Shown here: one piece after another, positions 35,324 through 43,776 of the stretch
Layout: every line of letters begins with the position of its first letter
How positions within the stretch are numbered: the stretch's first letter is position 1
Source: CAYNWT01 sp964450955
GTDB taxonomy: Bacteria; Planctomycetota; Planctomycetia; Planctomycetales; Planctomycetaceae
Direction of reading: 5' to 3'
Length of the DNA: 64,000 nucleotides
NCBI GenBank assembly: GCA_964450955.1
Contig: CAYVFI010000009.1
Location: 1-64,000 of the forward strand
Program-made: the position numbers and the translations under genes
Notes under the pieces: model-generated
What the model saw: the letters and a program-made list of their open reading frames with translations, nothing else
The model's database searches: none
Told to the model about the DNA's origin: nothing

Positions 35324-35737
35324 GATTCGCTCCGGGGGCTGGAGTGTCTGGGCCCGGCGTGGGGTGTTTAGCAAAGCCCCACCATGTCTTCCTAGCTCAA
35401 AATCGAAGGCGCGGCCGACAATTCGAATCAGTTTGAACGGGGCAGTTGAAGATGGCTCTCTGGATTTACGGCTTAGCCGAGTCAGATGGCCAGATGGGCG
35501 TTTGGCAGGGTCACTGAGGAACATGAGCCAAACTTGAAAGATTCCGGTATTGTCGTCCTTGGTTTCGTCCGTGAAACAACGCGACTCAGGGGGAGAACGC
35601 CAATCCTCAAACCAATCGCGAGTGCGGAAGGTAGCAGCCGGGGGCAGGCGGTTAAAGGCAGGATTCTAAAGCCAGGCAGGATTCCGCAAGCTCACTGACT
35701 GGCGCCTGCGTGTTGCCGAAACTGGTTTAGTAGCGAC
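35324..35737. other. Intergenic region, no gene recognised
   Basis: This 414-bp stretch lies between two minus-strand genes. It contains a direct repeat, ggcaggattc, at 35657-35666 and 35675-35684. Nothing else is supported. Confidence 0.4.
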
Positions 35738-36280
35738 TTACGAAAACGGGTTTGCTGTTTCGGTCGGTTCAGACTTACGCAGTTTCCACAGACTGAAAAA
35801 CGTGACTATCAACGGCCCAATCGTCAACAAACAGACCGCCGTGATGATTGTTGCCAGGAACCCGCCACTGAAGGACTCAATGGGGCCCGTGTCATAAGAA
35901 CCAGCCAGCCCCATTTGTTCGCAGACCTCAAGTGCAATTGAACCGGCCAACATCTGCGGCAGGGGAAAGAACTGAAAGATCGCGGTAGCTGATCCGCCAA
36001 TGACTATCTGTCTCATGGTTTGGGGGAACCACAGGCAGCAGGTCCAACCCAGAATGGCCACCATCGGAACGGCTGTGGCAACACCCAGTGTCGCCGCGCC
36101 GGAAACGCAGACCATGGCGCAGAACAGCACGACTGGAAGGTTCAGGAGGAAGACGATCAGCCACTTCATCTGCAGCCGGTGACGGGCGAGTCTGTCTGGT
36201 TTCCACGGGGGGTTATTCGGCGTCGCTTCGCGCGATGCTTCGAGCACTTGGTATGGGTTCACTTCCATTGTTGGATTCAT
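35738..36280 (-). CDS. Multi-spanning membrane protein of unknown function
   Basis: A 180-residue protein starting MNPTMEVNPYQVLEAS at 36280. An N-terminal cytoplasmic NPYQ segment is followed by about four membrane helices (WLIVFLLNLPVVLFCAMVC, TLGVATAVPMVAILGW, a weaker third, and IITAVCLLTIGPLIVTFFSLW). The tail ends in NPFS. This NPYQ...NPF arrangement is a recurring layout for small planctomycete membrane proteins, but I know no function. The upstream accA gene is on the same strand. Confidence 0.65.
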   Translation of the reverse strand: MNPTMEVNPYQVLEASREATPNNPPWKPDRLARHRLQMKWLIVFLLNLPVVLFCAMVCVSGAATLGVATAVPMVAILGWTCCLWFPQTMRQIVIGGSATAIFQFFPLPQMLAGSIALEVCEQMGLAGSYDTGPIESFSGGFLATIITAVCLLTIGPLIVTFFSLWKLRKSEPTETANPFS

Positions 36281-36415
36281 GCCAACGCCCAGACGCGTCA
36301 AACAGAGCAGAATGGAAACCCCTGAAAACACTGTAGAAATAGCGGTTCAATTTAACATAACGGACATTATCGGACGTTGCTGGTACATTGCTTTTTGGTG
36401 TTTTCAACCAGCTTG

Positions 36416-37387
36416 TCAGTCGGCGGCACCGGCTTGCTCTTCGAACACACCGATCCTGCGGAACTTCTCGTAGCGGCGTTTTACGAGTTCTTCTTTCGAC
36501 AGTTCGGACAGTGAATCCAACGCGGCTACCAGCGAACCCTTGAGAGTCATACCCATGGCGCGGTGGTTCCGATGGGCTCCGCCAAGTGGTTCGGGAACCA
36601 CTTCGTCAATCACGCCCAGTTCCAACAAGTCGTGGCTTGTGAATCGCAGTGCCTTGGCGGCCTGATCCGCATGCTTGGAGTGCTTCCACAGAATGCCGGC
36701 ACAGCCTTCGGGGCTGATGACGGAGTAGTACGCGAATTGCAGAACCGAAACATGGTCGCCCACGCCAATCCCCAGTGCTCCGCCAGAACCGCCCTCGCCT
36801 ATCACCACGCAGATGATTGGAGTCTTGAGCCGCGACATCTCGCGAAGGTTCAGCGCAATGTTGTAAGCCTGGCCGCGTTCTTCGGCTCCAACACCTGGGT
36901 AGGCTCCAGGAGTATCGATGAGACAGATGACGGGCATGTTGTACTTGGCGGCCATTTCCATCTTGGCCATGGCTTTACGGTAGCCCTCAGGATGAGCACA
37001 CCCGTAGAAGTACTCGGTGCGTTCTTTGAGGTTGCGGCCTTTCTGGTGTCCGACCAGCATGACCTTGCGTCCGGCTAGTTTGGCGAAGCCCGTGATGATG
37101 GCTCGGTCATCGCCGAAGGCTTTATCGCCGTGTAGTTCAACAAATTCATCAAACAGCAGCTCAACGTAGTCGGCCGTTTGCGGTCGAGCTTCGTGTCGAG
37201 CCACTTGCACGGTTTGCCAGGCGTCCAGTCCTTCAAAGACCTCTCGCTTTAGCTTCACGATATCTGTCCGCATGTTGCGGATGATGTCTTTCTCAGCTGG
37301 TGTCGGGTTAGGGCGTTGTTCCAACTGCCCGAGTTGCTTCTCGAGCTCGTGGATTGGCTTTTCAAAAACAAGTGGAGCGGGGGCCAT
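36416..37387 (-). CDS. accA: Acetyl-CoA carboxylase carboxyltransferase subunit alpha AccA
   Basis: A 323-residue alpha subunit of the carboxyltransferase that makes malonyl-CoA for fatty-acid synthesis. It starts with the family helix (FEKPIHELEKQLGQLE) and has the crotonase-like core: DDRAIITGFAKLAGRKVMLV, MPVICLIDTPGAYPGVGAEE and VVIGEGGSGGALGIGVGD. The length matches the bacterial subunit. It follows the kinase gene by 135 bp; accD is not in the window. The polyketide synthase at the right end also uses malonyl-CoA, but no link is implied by distance. Confidence 0.96.
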   Translation of the reverse strand: MAPAPLVFEKPIHELEKQLGQLEQRPNPTPAEKDIIRNMRTDIVKLKREVFEGLDAWQTVQVARHEARPQTADYVELLFDEFVELHGDKAFGDDRAIITGFAKLAGRKVMLVGHQKGRNLKERTEYFYGCAHPEGYRKAMAKMEMAAKYNMPVICLIDTPGAYPGVGAEERGQAYNIALNLREMSRLKTPIICVVIGEGGSGGALGIGVGDHVSVLQFAYYSVISPEGCAGILWKHSKHADQAAKALRFTSHDLLELGVIDEVVPEPLGGAHRNHRAMGMTLKGSLVAALDSLSELSKEELVKRRYEKFRRIGVFEEQAGAAD

Positions 37388-37522
37388 GGGTCGTCGTTTC
37401 GCTGATTGCAGGTCGCTGTCAGCGATACGTCATAACCAAAGAACGAGGCAATGGAAAGCCCCGAACCTCGGCCCCTGCGGCCAGTCGGCTAAGTCACTTG
37501 CATCAAGACGCCGGCTGGCAGG

Positions 37523-39079
37523 TTACTCGATGTTCAGGTCGTCCAGATCTGTGAACTCTTCCAGGTCTGACGGGACGTCCTTTGGAACCTCCGGAGCCTT
37601 CGGCCGCTCCAACGGCAAGCGCACTCGCTGTTCGCCCGGCGCCTGAGGCGGTGCGGGTTGGCCGGGAGCAGGATATTGCGGCGCTTGTGGAGGCGGTGCT
37701 GCTGGTTGCTGGTTTGGCGGGGCCTGCTGCGGCGGCGGGGCCTGTTGTGGCGGCATGGGTTGCTGCGGAGGCATTTGCTGTGGAGGTGCCTGTTGCGGAG
37801 GTGCCTGTTGCGGCGGATAACCCGGCGGCATTTGCTGCGGTGGGTATCCGGGCGGCATCTGTTGCGGCGGATAGCCTGGGTGCATCCCCGGCTGCTGCGG
37901 ATACGGCATCGGTTGTTGTGGGTAAGGCATGGCCGGTGGCTGGTAGTAGCCAGGCTGCGGGTACGGCATCGGCTGCTGCGGCATGTACCCCGGCATCGGC
38001 GGTTGGTAGGCCGGCTGCTGCGGCTGCGCCGGCGCGGCGGCTGCTTCCTTTTCTTTCTCTTCCTGTGCCTTCAGGTCTTTAAGCTTGATACCCTTGTTTT
38101 TCTTTCGCTTCTTCTTCGGAACCACGATGCCCTGAGCCGACCGTTCGGCATCCAGACGGCTGTCCAGTCGCTGGTCCACCGTGTTGATTCGCTCTTCTTC
38201 CGCGGCGACTCGTTCTCGTTCAGCAATCTCAGCGGGATCTTCTTTAAACACTTTGATGTTGCGGAACGCAGCATACAGTTCGCCCATATCCTTCGGGCGA
38301 TCTTTCGGGTTCTTCTTCAGCAGGCTAAGGATGAATGCATCACATTCTGGTGTGATGTTTGGATCATGAAACGACGGTTCCGCCGGTCTCTCCAGAATGT
38401 GCTTCTTCAGGAGTTCATTGGGAGTTGTCCCGGTAAACGGTGGTAGTCCGGTTAATGCCTCGTAGAAAGTGATACCCAGGCTGTACATGTCGGTCTGTTC
38501 TGTGGGCTTCTTCTTCTCCAGCGTCTCTGGCGCGATGTAGGTACGGGTTCCCTGCACGCGTTTCATCTTGCCGCCCAGCAATTTGCCAAGGCCTGCAGAT
38601 TTCTTTGTTGATAGTGAGAAGTCGATCAGACGAATCTCTGACCCGCGGTTCATCAGAATATTGTCTGGCTTAATATCTCTATGCAGCCAGCCCTTCTCAT
38701 GCACACTGCTGAGCGCCAGCGAGACAGATTCAACCAGCTTCCTGAACCGGATTTGTACTTCCAGGAGGCTTGAACTGATTTGGCTTTTCAGACTTGGAGC
38801 CCGGAAGTAATCCATAATGAAGTACGCGTGGTCGCGATTCATTTCAAGCTTGTAGAAGCTAATGATGTTAGGGTGGTCGACGGCCTGGCCGACTTTGAAC
38901 TCGTGCTTCAGCGTGGCTTTCTCGTGCGATTCGGCAAAGGCTTCCGGCAGCAGTAACTTCATTGCGAAGTGCTGCGTTCCGCCCCGTTCAACGACCTCCC
39001 AAATCTGGCTGACGTTACCCGTTGCGATGCAGTTGCGAAGCTCATATTCGCCAATTTGAATGTCGTCGGATTCCGACAC
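37523..39079 (-). CDS. Serine/threonine protein kinase with Pro/Gln-rich tail
   Basis: A 518-residue cytoplasmic Hanks-type kinase. Catalytic features are K41 (FAMKLL), HRDIKPDN (133-140), D153 in DFS, where the usual DFG glycine is serine, and APE (183-185). The glycine-rich loop is poor (IATGNVSQIWEV). Residues about 350-490 are repeats of PPGYPPQQ-type units, likely disordered. There is no membrane segment or PASTA domain. It starts at a GTG (39079) with AAGGAG six bases upstream, which fixes the start. The substrate is unknown. Confidence 0.88.
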   Translation of the reverse strand: MSESDDIQIGEYELRNCIATGNVSQIWEVVERGGTQHFAMKLLLPEAFAESHEKATLKHEFKVGQAVDHPNIISFYKLEMNRDHAYFIMDYFRAPSLKSQISSSLLEVQIRFRKLVESVSLALSSVHEKGWLHRDIKPDNILMNRGSEIRLIDFSLSTKKSAGLGKLLGGKMKRVQGTRTYIAPETLEKKKPTEQTDMYSLGITFYEALTGLPPFTGTTPNELLKKHILERPAEPSFHDPNITPECDAFILSLLKKNPKDRPKDMGELYAAFRNIKVFKEDPAEIAERERVAAEEERINTVDQRLDSRLDAERSAQGIVVPKKKRKKNKGIKLKDLKAQEEKEKEAAAAPAQPQQPAYQPPMPGYMPQQPMPYPQPGYYQPPAMPYPQQPMPYPQQPGMHPGYPPQQMPPGYPPQQMPPGYPPQQAPPQQAPPQQMPPQQPMPPQQAPPPQQAPPNQQPAAPPPQAPQYPAPGQPAPPQAPGEQRVRLPLERPKAPEVPKDVPSDLEEFTDLDDLNIE

Positions 39080-39309
39080 AGCGTTCTCCTTCTCTCCGAC
39101 CTGCTGTTATCAGGTCTTTGAACCCGACCAGGAATCAGTCAGGACTCCCCGAGAATGTTTGCGGAATTATAGCCGAAGGAACACACTGTTTGGGGTCCCG
39201 AGCCTGCAATCAAAGCGAAAAGCTTGCTCGGGTTGTCCGGGTCAACTGGAGCACGACCGGTCAACTGGCTTGATGTTGCGAAAAAGCAACGCCCCGAGGC
39301 CCACTTCAG

Positions 39310-40404
39310 CTAGGCCGCGTTCCGGTAGCTGGGCCGGATGTCTCCAAATGCCGGATGGTTCCGAACCACGTCCAGAGCCGAATGGACATCGGAGACACTT
39401 GGGCTAATGGCGTTGGTCACAGTTCCGATAGTGACCGGCAGCACCATTTTTCCTGTCCGTCCCAAATCCATCCGATCAATTGCTGTTCGCAGCGCGTGGA
39501 TAGGCAGTTCCGGAGGTAGTTCGCAAGCAGCCATTAAGGCGAACACACGTTCGACCGTTTTTTCCTTCATCAGACGTCGTCGTCCCGAAATTGCGGTCGC
39601 CACAGCCATGCCCCATGCCAGGGCTTCGCCGTGCAAAATTCCGCCGTATCGAGATGTGGCTTCCAGGGCGTGAGCCAAAGCGACGCCCAATCCCCTGCTC
39701 TTGTCCGGCATATTGGGCGATAGTTGGTTTGAACTGGCTCGTAGAACAAGACGGTGCAGGACATCCACGTTCACGTCATCCAGCACGCGTCCCACACTTT
39801 TTTCCAGGAACGCAAACAGTTCATAGTCGTGAGTCAGTCCAAGCTTCAACGTCGCAGCAAGTCCCGAGGCCAAATCGCGCCGGCCGAGACTCGCCAGCAC
39901 CGCCGGATCGGAATACATCGCGTCCGGTTTACTGGGGCTACCAATAAAGTTTTTGGACCAGTCTGTGTTCAAGCCGACTCGCGTTCCGAACGCCGCTTCC
40001 TGCTGGCCGAACAATGTTGTCGGAATCAGAATAGAACGGACGCCTTTCCGGTATGACGCCGCTACAAATCCGCCGATGTCGGTGATGACGCCGCCGCCGA
40101 GATTGATCAGCAGCGATTCTTCGTCAAAGCGATGGTGGTGTAGTTCCTCAATAATGCCGGAGTAGGTGTCCAGCGACTTGGAGGCTTCCCCTTCGGGAAT
40201 CACGATGTCATCAACTTCGATGCCGTGACGAGTAAGCCCGTCCGCCAGTTTGGCTCCGTAAAGATCCCAAACGCGATTGTCCGTGAGCAACACGGCATGA
40301 GAGTCGGGATACCGAGTTGAAATCCTGCTCGGCAATTCTGCAAGCAGATTTGGCGCGATTACAACTGAATAGTCGATCCCCGACTTCGAGACCTGGTCTG
40401 TCAT
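39310..40404 (-). CDS. Divergent sugar-phosphate-cyclase (AroB-like) protein lacking zinc ligands
   Basis: A 364-residue protein of the dehydroquinate-synthase-like fold. It retains E71-GEASKS, GGGVITD (103-109) with GGF, PTT (128-130), S150-KN, K187, H245 and H258-GE. But the usual zinc ligands are changed: the SGLAE glutamate is A184 and the LGH histidine is V241. The SVGGKTGVN segment reads AAFGTRVGLN, with R142 for the catalytic lysine. It is therefore probably not an ordinary 3-dehydroquinate synthase; a non-zinc or altered cyclase, or a binding paralogue, is possible. The start at 40404 is preferred over an upstream in-frame start. It is divergent from the redoxin-like gene. Confidence 0.75.
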   Translation of the reverse strand: MTDQVSKSGIDYSVVIAPNLLAELPSRISTRYPDSHAVLLTDNRVWDLYGAKLADGLTRHGIEVDDIVIPEGEASKSLDTYSGIIEELHHHRFDEESLLINLGGGVITDIGGFVAASYRKGVRSILIPTTLFGQQEAAFGTRVGLNTDWSKNFIGSPSKPDAMYSDPAVLASLGRRDLASGLAATLKLGLTHDYELFAFLEKSVGRVLDDVNVDVLHRLVLRASSNQLSPNMPDKSRGLGVALAHALEATSRYGGILHGEALAWGMAVATAISGRRRLMKEKTVERVFALMAACELPPELPIHALRTAIDRMDLGRTGKMVLPVTIGTVTNAISPSVSDVHSALDVVRNHPAFGDIRPSYRNAA

Positions 40405-40672
40405 CCGCAACGGCTCCGTAATTTTCTGCTTGCCTTGTTCGCTGTCAGCGGCGAACCACTGCGTTGGGGTGAGAGGGCCCGAATGTAGTCCCACTTCTCA
40501 ATCGCAGCAATTCCCAGACGGGTCGATCAAGCGTATCAACTGTGTGATTTCCATCGTAGAATCCATACTGCCGGATGGGTTAAGCGATTCGTGCCACTCC
40601 GGAATGACTATGGCGACTATTGCCGATCGCACGGCATTGGTATGTGTGGCCAATCTCAATCAGGAATCTCAA

Positions 40673-41950
40673 ATGCTGTTCTGCCTGCTTTTGATGTTGC
40701 AGTCCCCTGCTCCGCCGACTGTCACGGGGTCTGAACCCACCATCGTGAACTTTCGAGGCGAACTACTGCGGCGAGACAGCGACGGTTTTAGCCCCATTGA
40801 TGCCTTTCAGTTGATTCGGTTTGTCGGTTCTGACCAAACGGGCAAAGGCAATATTGTGGTGCAGGCCGGCGTCGACCGTGACGCGTGGACCAACACATTC
40901 AGTACCGACTTAACACACCACATCAGACATGTGCATGAGGGCGTCCCTTACCGACTGGAACTGCTTCCACTAAGAATTGACCGCGAACTCAAAGAGGGCG
41001 TGACATGGACCAATGGCCGGAAAGCGTACCGTGTAGGAGGAATGACAAAGCTGGCAGACACCAACTGCCGGGAAGTATTCATCAGCGAAGGCCCCGCTCG
41101 GAACCACAAGCTTCTGGTCGATGCGAAAACCGGTCACGTCCTGTCACTGACTCAACGCGTCTTCATGGGACGTGGCGATGAGTTTCGAATCACAGCTGAA
41201 GTGGATCCGACACCAGCAGCCACGTCAAAAACGGATGTCAGGTTCTTTGCGGAACTGTTGAAAGTCCGTGAAGCATTGAATCTTGATTCAGCGAAGCCCG
41301 ACGCCGCTCTTTCATCCAGCCAGCTAAAGCTGGTCGCCAGTGCCCTGCCCGCTTTGCGTGATGCAGCAAAGAGTCGTTGGTCAAAGCAGTTGTTGAAGCA
41401 ATTGGAGTCGGACACGTCTGATCAGACGAATCGAACCCAAAAACTGGCGGACCTGCAAAAGACTGCGCTCGGTAAACAGTTCCCTGCGTTCAGCAAGAAG
41501 GCAATGGACGGCAAGCTGGTCGGTTCGAAACAGCTAACCGGGCAGGTTGTTGTGTTCCATATCTGGAACTATCGAAACGAACCGCTTACCGAACCATACG
41601 GACAGACAGCGTACCTGGACTTCATGGCTGACAAGTTTGCCGACAAGCCAGTGCAGGTTGTCGGCATCAACGTCGATTCGCGATTCCAGGACAAGACGCA
41701 GGTTTCCAAAGCGAATCGTTCAGCCAGAAAGTTGGTCGAGTTCATGAACCTGTCCTACCCGATTGTGCCCGACGATGGTGAGCTACTAAAGAAACTCGGC
41801 GACCCTCGATCAACCGGTGCGAAGCTGCCGCTGTGGGTTGTTATCGACAAGGCAGGCAAGATCAGAATGTGGAAGACCGGCTACTACACCATCGATTCCC
41901 GAGCAGGCCTGAAAGAACTCAGGACAATGGTCACGAAACTCGCTGAGTAA
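40673..41950 (+). CDS. Exported thioredoxin-fold (TlpA-like) protein without the CxxC motif
   Basis: A 425-residue protein starting at 40673, with AGGA ten bases upstream. The N-terminus has a short hydrophobic signal (MLFCLLLMLQ). The first 260 residues are a beta-rich outer-membrane-lipoprotein-like or uncharacterised domain (EGVPYRLELLPLRIDREL). The C-terminal 150 residues form a TlpA/redoxin-like fold: GQVVVFHIWNYRNEP, VQVVGINVDSR and LPLWVVIDKAGKIRMW. The segment that normally holds WCxxC reads W298-NYR301 with no cysteine, so disulfide chemistry is lost. It may be structural or bind partners. It converges with the sulfatase gene. Confidence 0.75.
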   Translation: MLFCLLLMLQSPAPPTVTGSEPTIVNFRGELLRRDSDGFSPIDAFQLIRFVGSDQTGKGNIVVQAGVDRDAWTNTFSTDLTHHIRHVHEGVPYRLELLPLRIDRELKEGVTWTNGRKAYRVGGMTKLADTNCREVFISEGPARNHKLLVDAKTGHVLSLTQRVFMGRGDEFRITAEVDPTPAATSKTDVRFFAELLKVREALNLDSAKPDAALSSSQLKLVASALPALRDAAKSRWSKQLLKQLESDTSDQTNRTQKLADLQKTALGKQFPAFSKKAMDGKLVGSKQLTGQVVVFHIWNYRNEPLTEPYGQTAYLDFMADKFADKPVQVVGINVDSRFQDKTQVSKANRSARKLVEFMNLSYPIVPDDGELLKKLGDPRSTGAKLPLWVVIDKAGKIRMWKTGYYTIDSRAGLKELRTMVTKLAE

Positions 41951-41987
41951 CATTAAACCGAGCCTGATGTTCCTGCGGAGTTTGCTG

Positions 41988-42069
41988 TCCGCAGATTCAC
42001 ACAGATTTCCGCAGATTTGGTGCGCGGTCTGAGAACACAAATCTGCGAGAATCTGCGCAAATCTGCGGA
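41988..42069. repeat. CGCAGATT repeat, locus 1 (inverted arrays)
   Basis: Two 31-bp arms, 41988-42018 and 42039-42069, are imperfect reverse complements (about 26 of 31). Each contains three tandem units on the pattern (c)cgcagattt. They flank a 20-bp spacer. The locus lies between the convergent redoxin-like and sulfatase genes. Confidence 0.85.
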
Positions 42070-42093
42070 TAAGAATGGCAAGAACGAACCGGT

Positions 42094-42190
42094 AGAAGCC
42101 CGGCATCTCGTTTGTTCTATCCTGCGTTCAGGCCGTCAGGCTGCGATTTGCACTTTGGGCATGGAAGAACCATGAGATGCCGGGCTTCTC
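42094..42190. repeat. Inverted repeat before the sulfatase stop
   Basis: Arms 42094-42111 (agaagcccggcatctcgt) and 42173-42190 are reverse complements with one mismatch in 18 and a 61-bp loop. It sits directly beside CGCAGATT locus 1, and may serve both convergent genes as a weak terminator or be another REP-type unit. Confidence 0.65.
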
Positions 42191-42220
42191 GAACGCACCC
42201 GATTGCGCGATGGTCCGGCT

Positions 42221-43705
42221 TTACAACTCCCGTGTCTTCCATTTCGGGATCCCGCCGTTCTCCTTCTGATTCCGGTACGCTTCGTGGAACGGTTTCGTTT
42301 TCGACATCGGAGCGGTTTCGTTGACCATCATCGGGCGAGTCTTCTTCCACCAAGCTCCGTAGGAGGCTCGCATGCTCTTGATGATGTCGGGATGTTGTTC
42401 AGCAACGTCCGTTTTCTGACTGGGGTCTGCCTGAAGATCGAACAGTTGTTGGCCGACCATGCGGAACCGGTTGTTTCGAACCGAGAATCTTTTCCACTGG
42501 AAGTTGTTCGGTTCCTCACCGGTTTTCCAGCGACCTACGTGCGTGTACAGCATGCGGTCCGCCCAGCGCACGGTGCGTTCGTCTTTGATCAACGGTAGCA
42601 GGCTGCGACCGGTCACCTGGTCGGCAGGAATATCGGCTCCGGCGAACGCGGCGAGAGTCGGAAGGATGTCGATGTGGGCAGCAATCAGATTCAGGTCGCG
42701 ATTCGGAGGGATGTGGTTGTCCCAGCGAACAAAAAACGGCACACGGACACCGCCTTCCTCTGCGCTGCCTTTAAGCCCCTTCATTCCAGCGTTGTATGGA
42801 AACATGGGCTCGCCATCGGGTGAGGTTCCCAGTTTTTTCCCCATGCGACCCGAACCGCCGCCTGTCATGCCGTTGTCGGACATGAAGATGACAACGGTGT
42901 TCTCAAACAACTTCCACTCATCCAACTTCTCCAGCATCAACCCCATGTTCTCGTCAATATTTTCAATCATGCCATAGAAGCCAGCTGTCTTTTCTTCGAA
43001 CCCAAGATCCGTAAATCGCCTGGCATTTTCAGGCGGAGCAACAAACGGACCATGCGGCGCGTTGGTGGTGATGTATGCGAAAAACGGTTCGTCCTTGTCC
43101 TTCACATCTTTGATCCAGCCCAGAGCGGCGTTGAAGAATAGGTTCGTGCAGTAGCCGTCTGTCTTGACGAACTTGCCGTTATGCCGCAGCGTTGGGTTGA
43201 AGTACTTGTTGCCAGGAGCATCAGCGCAACTGCATCTGTAGGCTTGCCCAATCCCGCCGGCTCCGTGAATGAATTCTTCATCGAAGCCACGGTTACGAGG
43301 CTGGTACGGGTCTTCATCGCCGAGGTGCCACTTTCCGAAAATGCCTGAGGTGTAACCGACCGTCTTAAGAACCTGCGGTAGTGTCGTCGCATCCAACGTC
43401 ATGCGTTCGCGTTCGAGAATCGTATGTGTGACACCGTTTTGCATCGGGTGCCGCCCGGTCATGATGGACGATCGCGTTGGAGCACAGGTCGGACTGACAA
43501 GGAACCGAGTGAACCGCACGCTGGTGTCGTACAGTTTGTCCAGATTGGGAGTCTTGATCCACGGATGGCCGTGCCGACCAACAGGCCCATAGCCCTGATC
43601 GTCAGTGATAACCAGGATGATATTCGGCTTCGATCCCGCGAGTTGCTGGGCATGCGAAACTGAGACAAGTGCGAGAACGGCAAGAGCGGCGTGAGTGAGT
43701 TTCAT
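42221..43705 (-). CDS. Secreted arylsulfatase-family enzyme
   Basis: A 494-residue exported sulfatase. A signal peptide (HAALAVLALVSVSHA) precedes the alkaline-phosphatase-like core with metal-binding ITDDQG, the formylglycine motif C74-APTR78 followed by SSIMTGRH, and FFAYITTNAPHGP and VIFMSDNGMTGG further on. Conversion of C74 to formylglycine by a sulfatase-modifying enzyme is needed for activity; none is in the window. Sulfatases of this type remove sulfate esters from algal polysaccharides. The start at 43705 is preferred over 43720 for its signal. It lies downstream of DUF1501 on the same strand by 71 bp. Confidence 0.92.
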   Translation of the reverse strand: MKLTHAALAVLALVSVSHAQQLAGSKPNIILVITDDQGYGPVGRHGHPWIKTPNLDKLYDTSVRFTRFLVSPTCAPTRSSIMTGRHPMQNGVTHTILERERMTLDATTLPQVLKTVGYTSGIFGKWHLGDEDPYQPRNRGFDEEFIHGAGGIGQAYRCSCADAPGNKYFNPTLRHNGKFVKTDGYCTNLFFNAALGWIKDVKDKDEPFFAYITTNAPHGPFVAPPENARRFTDLGFEEKTAGFYGMIENIDENMGLMLEKLDEWKLFENTVVIFMSDNGMTGGGSGRMGKKLGTSPDGEPMFPYNAGMKGLKGSAEEGGVRVPFFVRWDNHIPPNRDLNLIAAHIDILPTLAAFAGADIPADQVTGRSLLPLIKDERTVRWADRMLYTHVGRWKTGEEPNNFQWKRFSVRNNRFRMVGQQLFDLQADPSQKTDVAEQHPDIIKSMRASYGAWWKKTRPMMVNETAPMSKTKPFHEAYRNQKENGGIPKWKTREL

Positions 43706-43776
43706 GGGTGCCTCTTTCATTTTGGACCATTGAACGTTGATTGCAGGTCGTTGTCCAGTGGCGGCGTTTCCCAGAG

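Noticed and set aside
37700..38000. Possible CRISPR or satellite array
   Set aside because: The repetition is codon-level repetition of Pro/Gln/Gly within the kinase, without constant repeats and unique spacers.
37582..38446. Long plus-strand frames opposite the kinase tail
   Set aside because: They are Ala/Val- or Arg/Leu-rich mirrors of the repeated proline and glutamine codons of the kinase gene and have no domain or ribosome binding site.
39275..39290. gttgc-gaaaaa-gcaac as a terminator after the AroB-like gene
   Set aside because: The stem is only 5 bp and the T-run falls in the loop on the coding strand, not after the stem.
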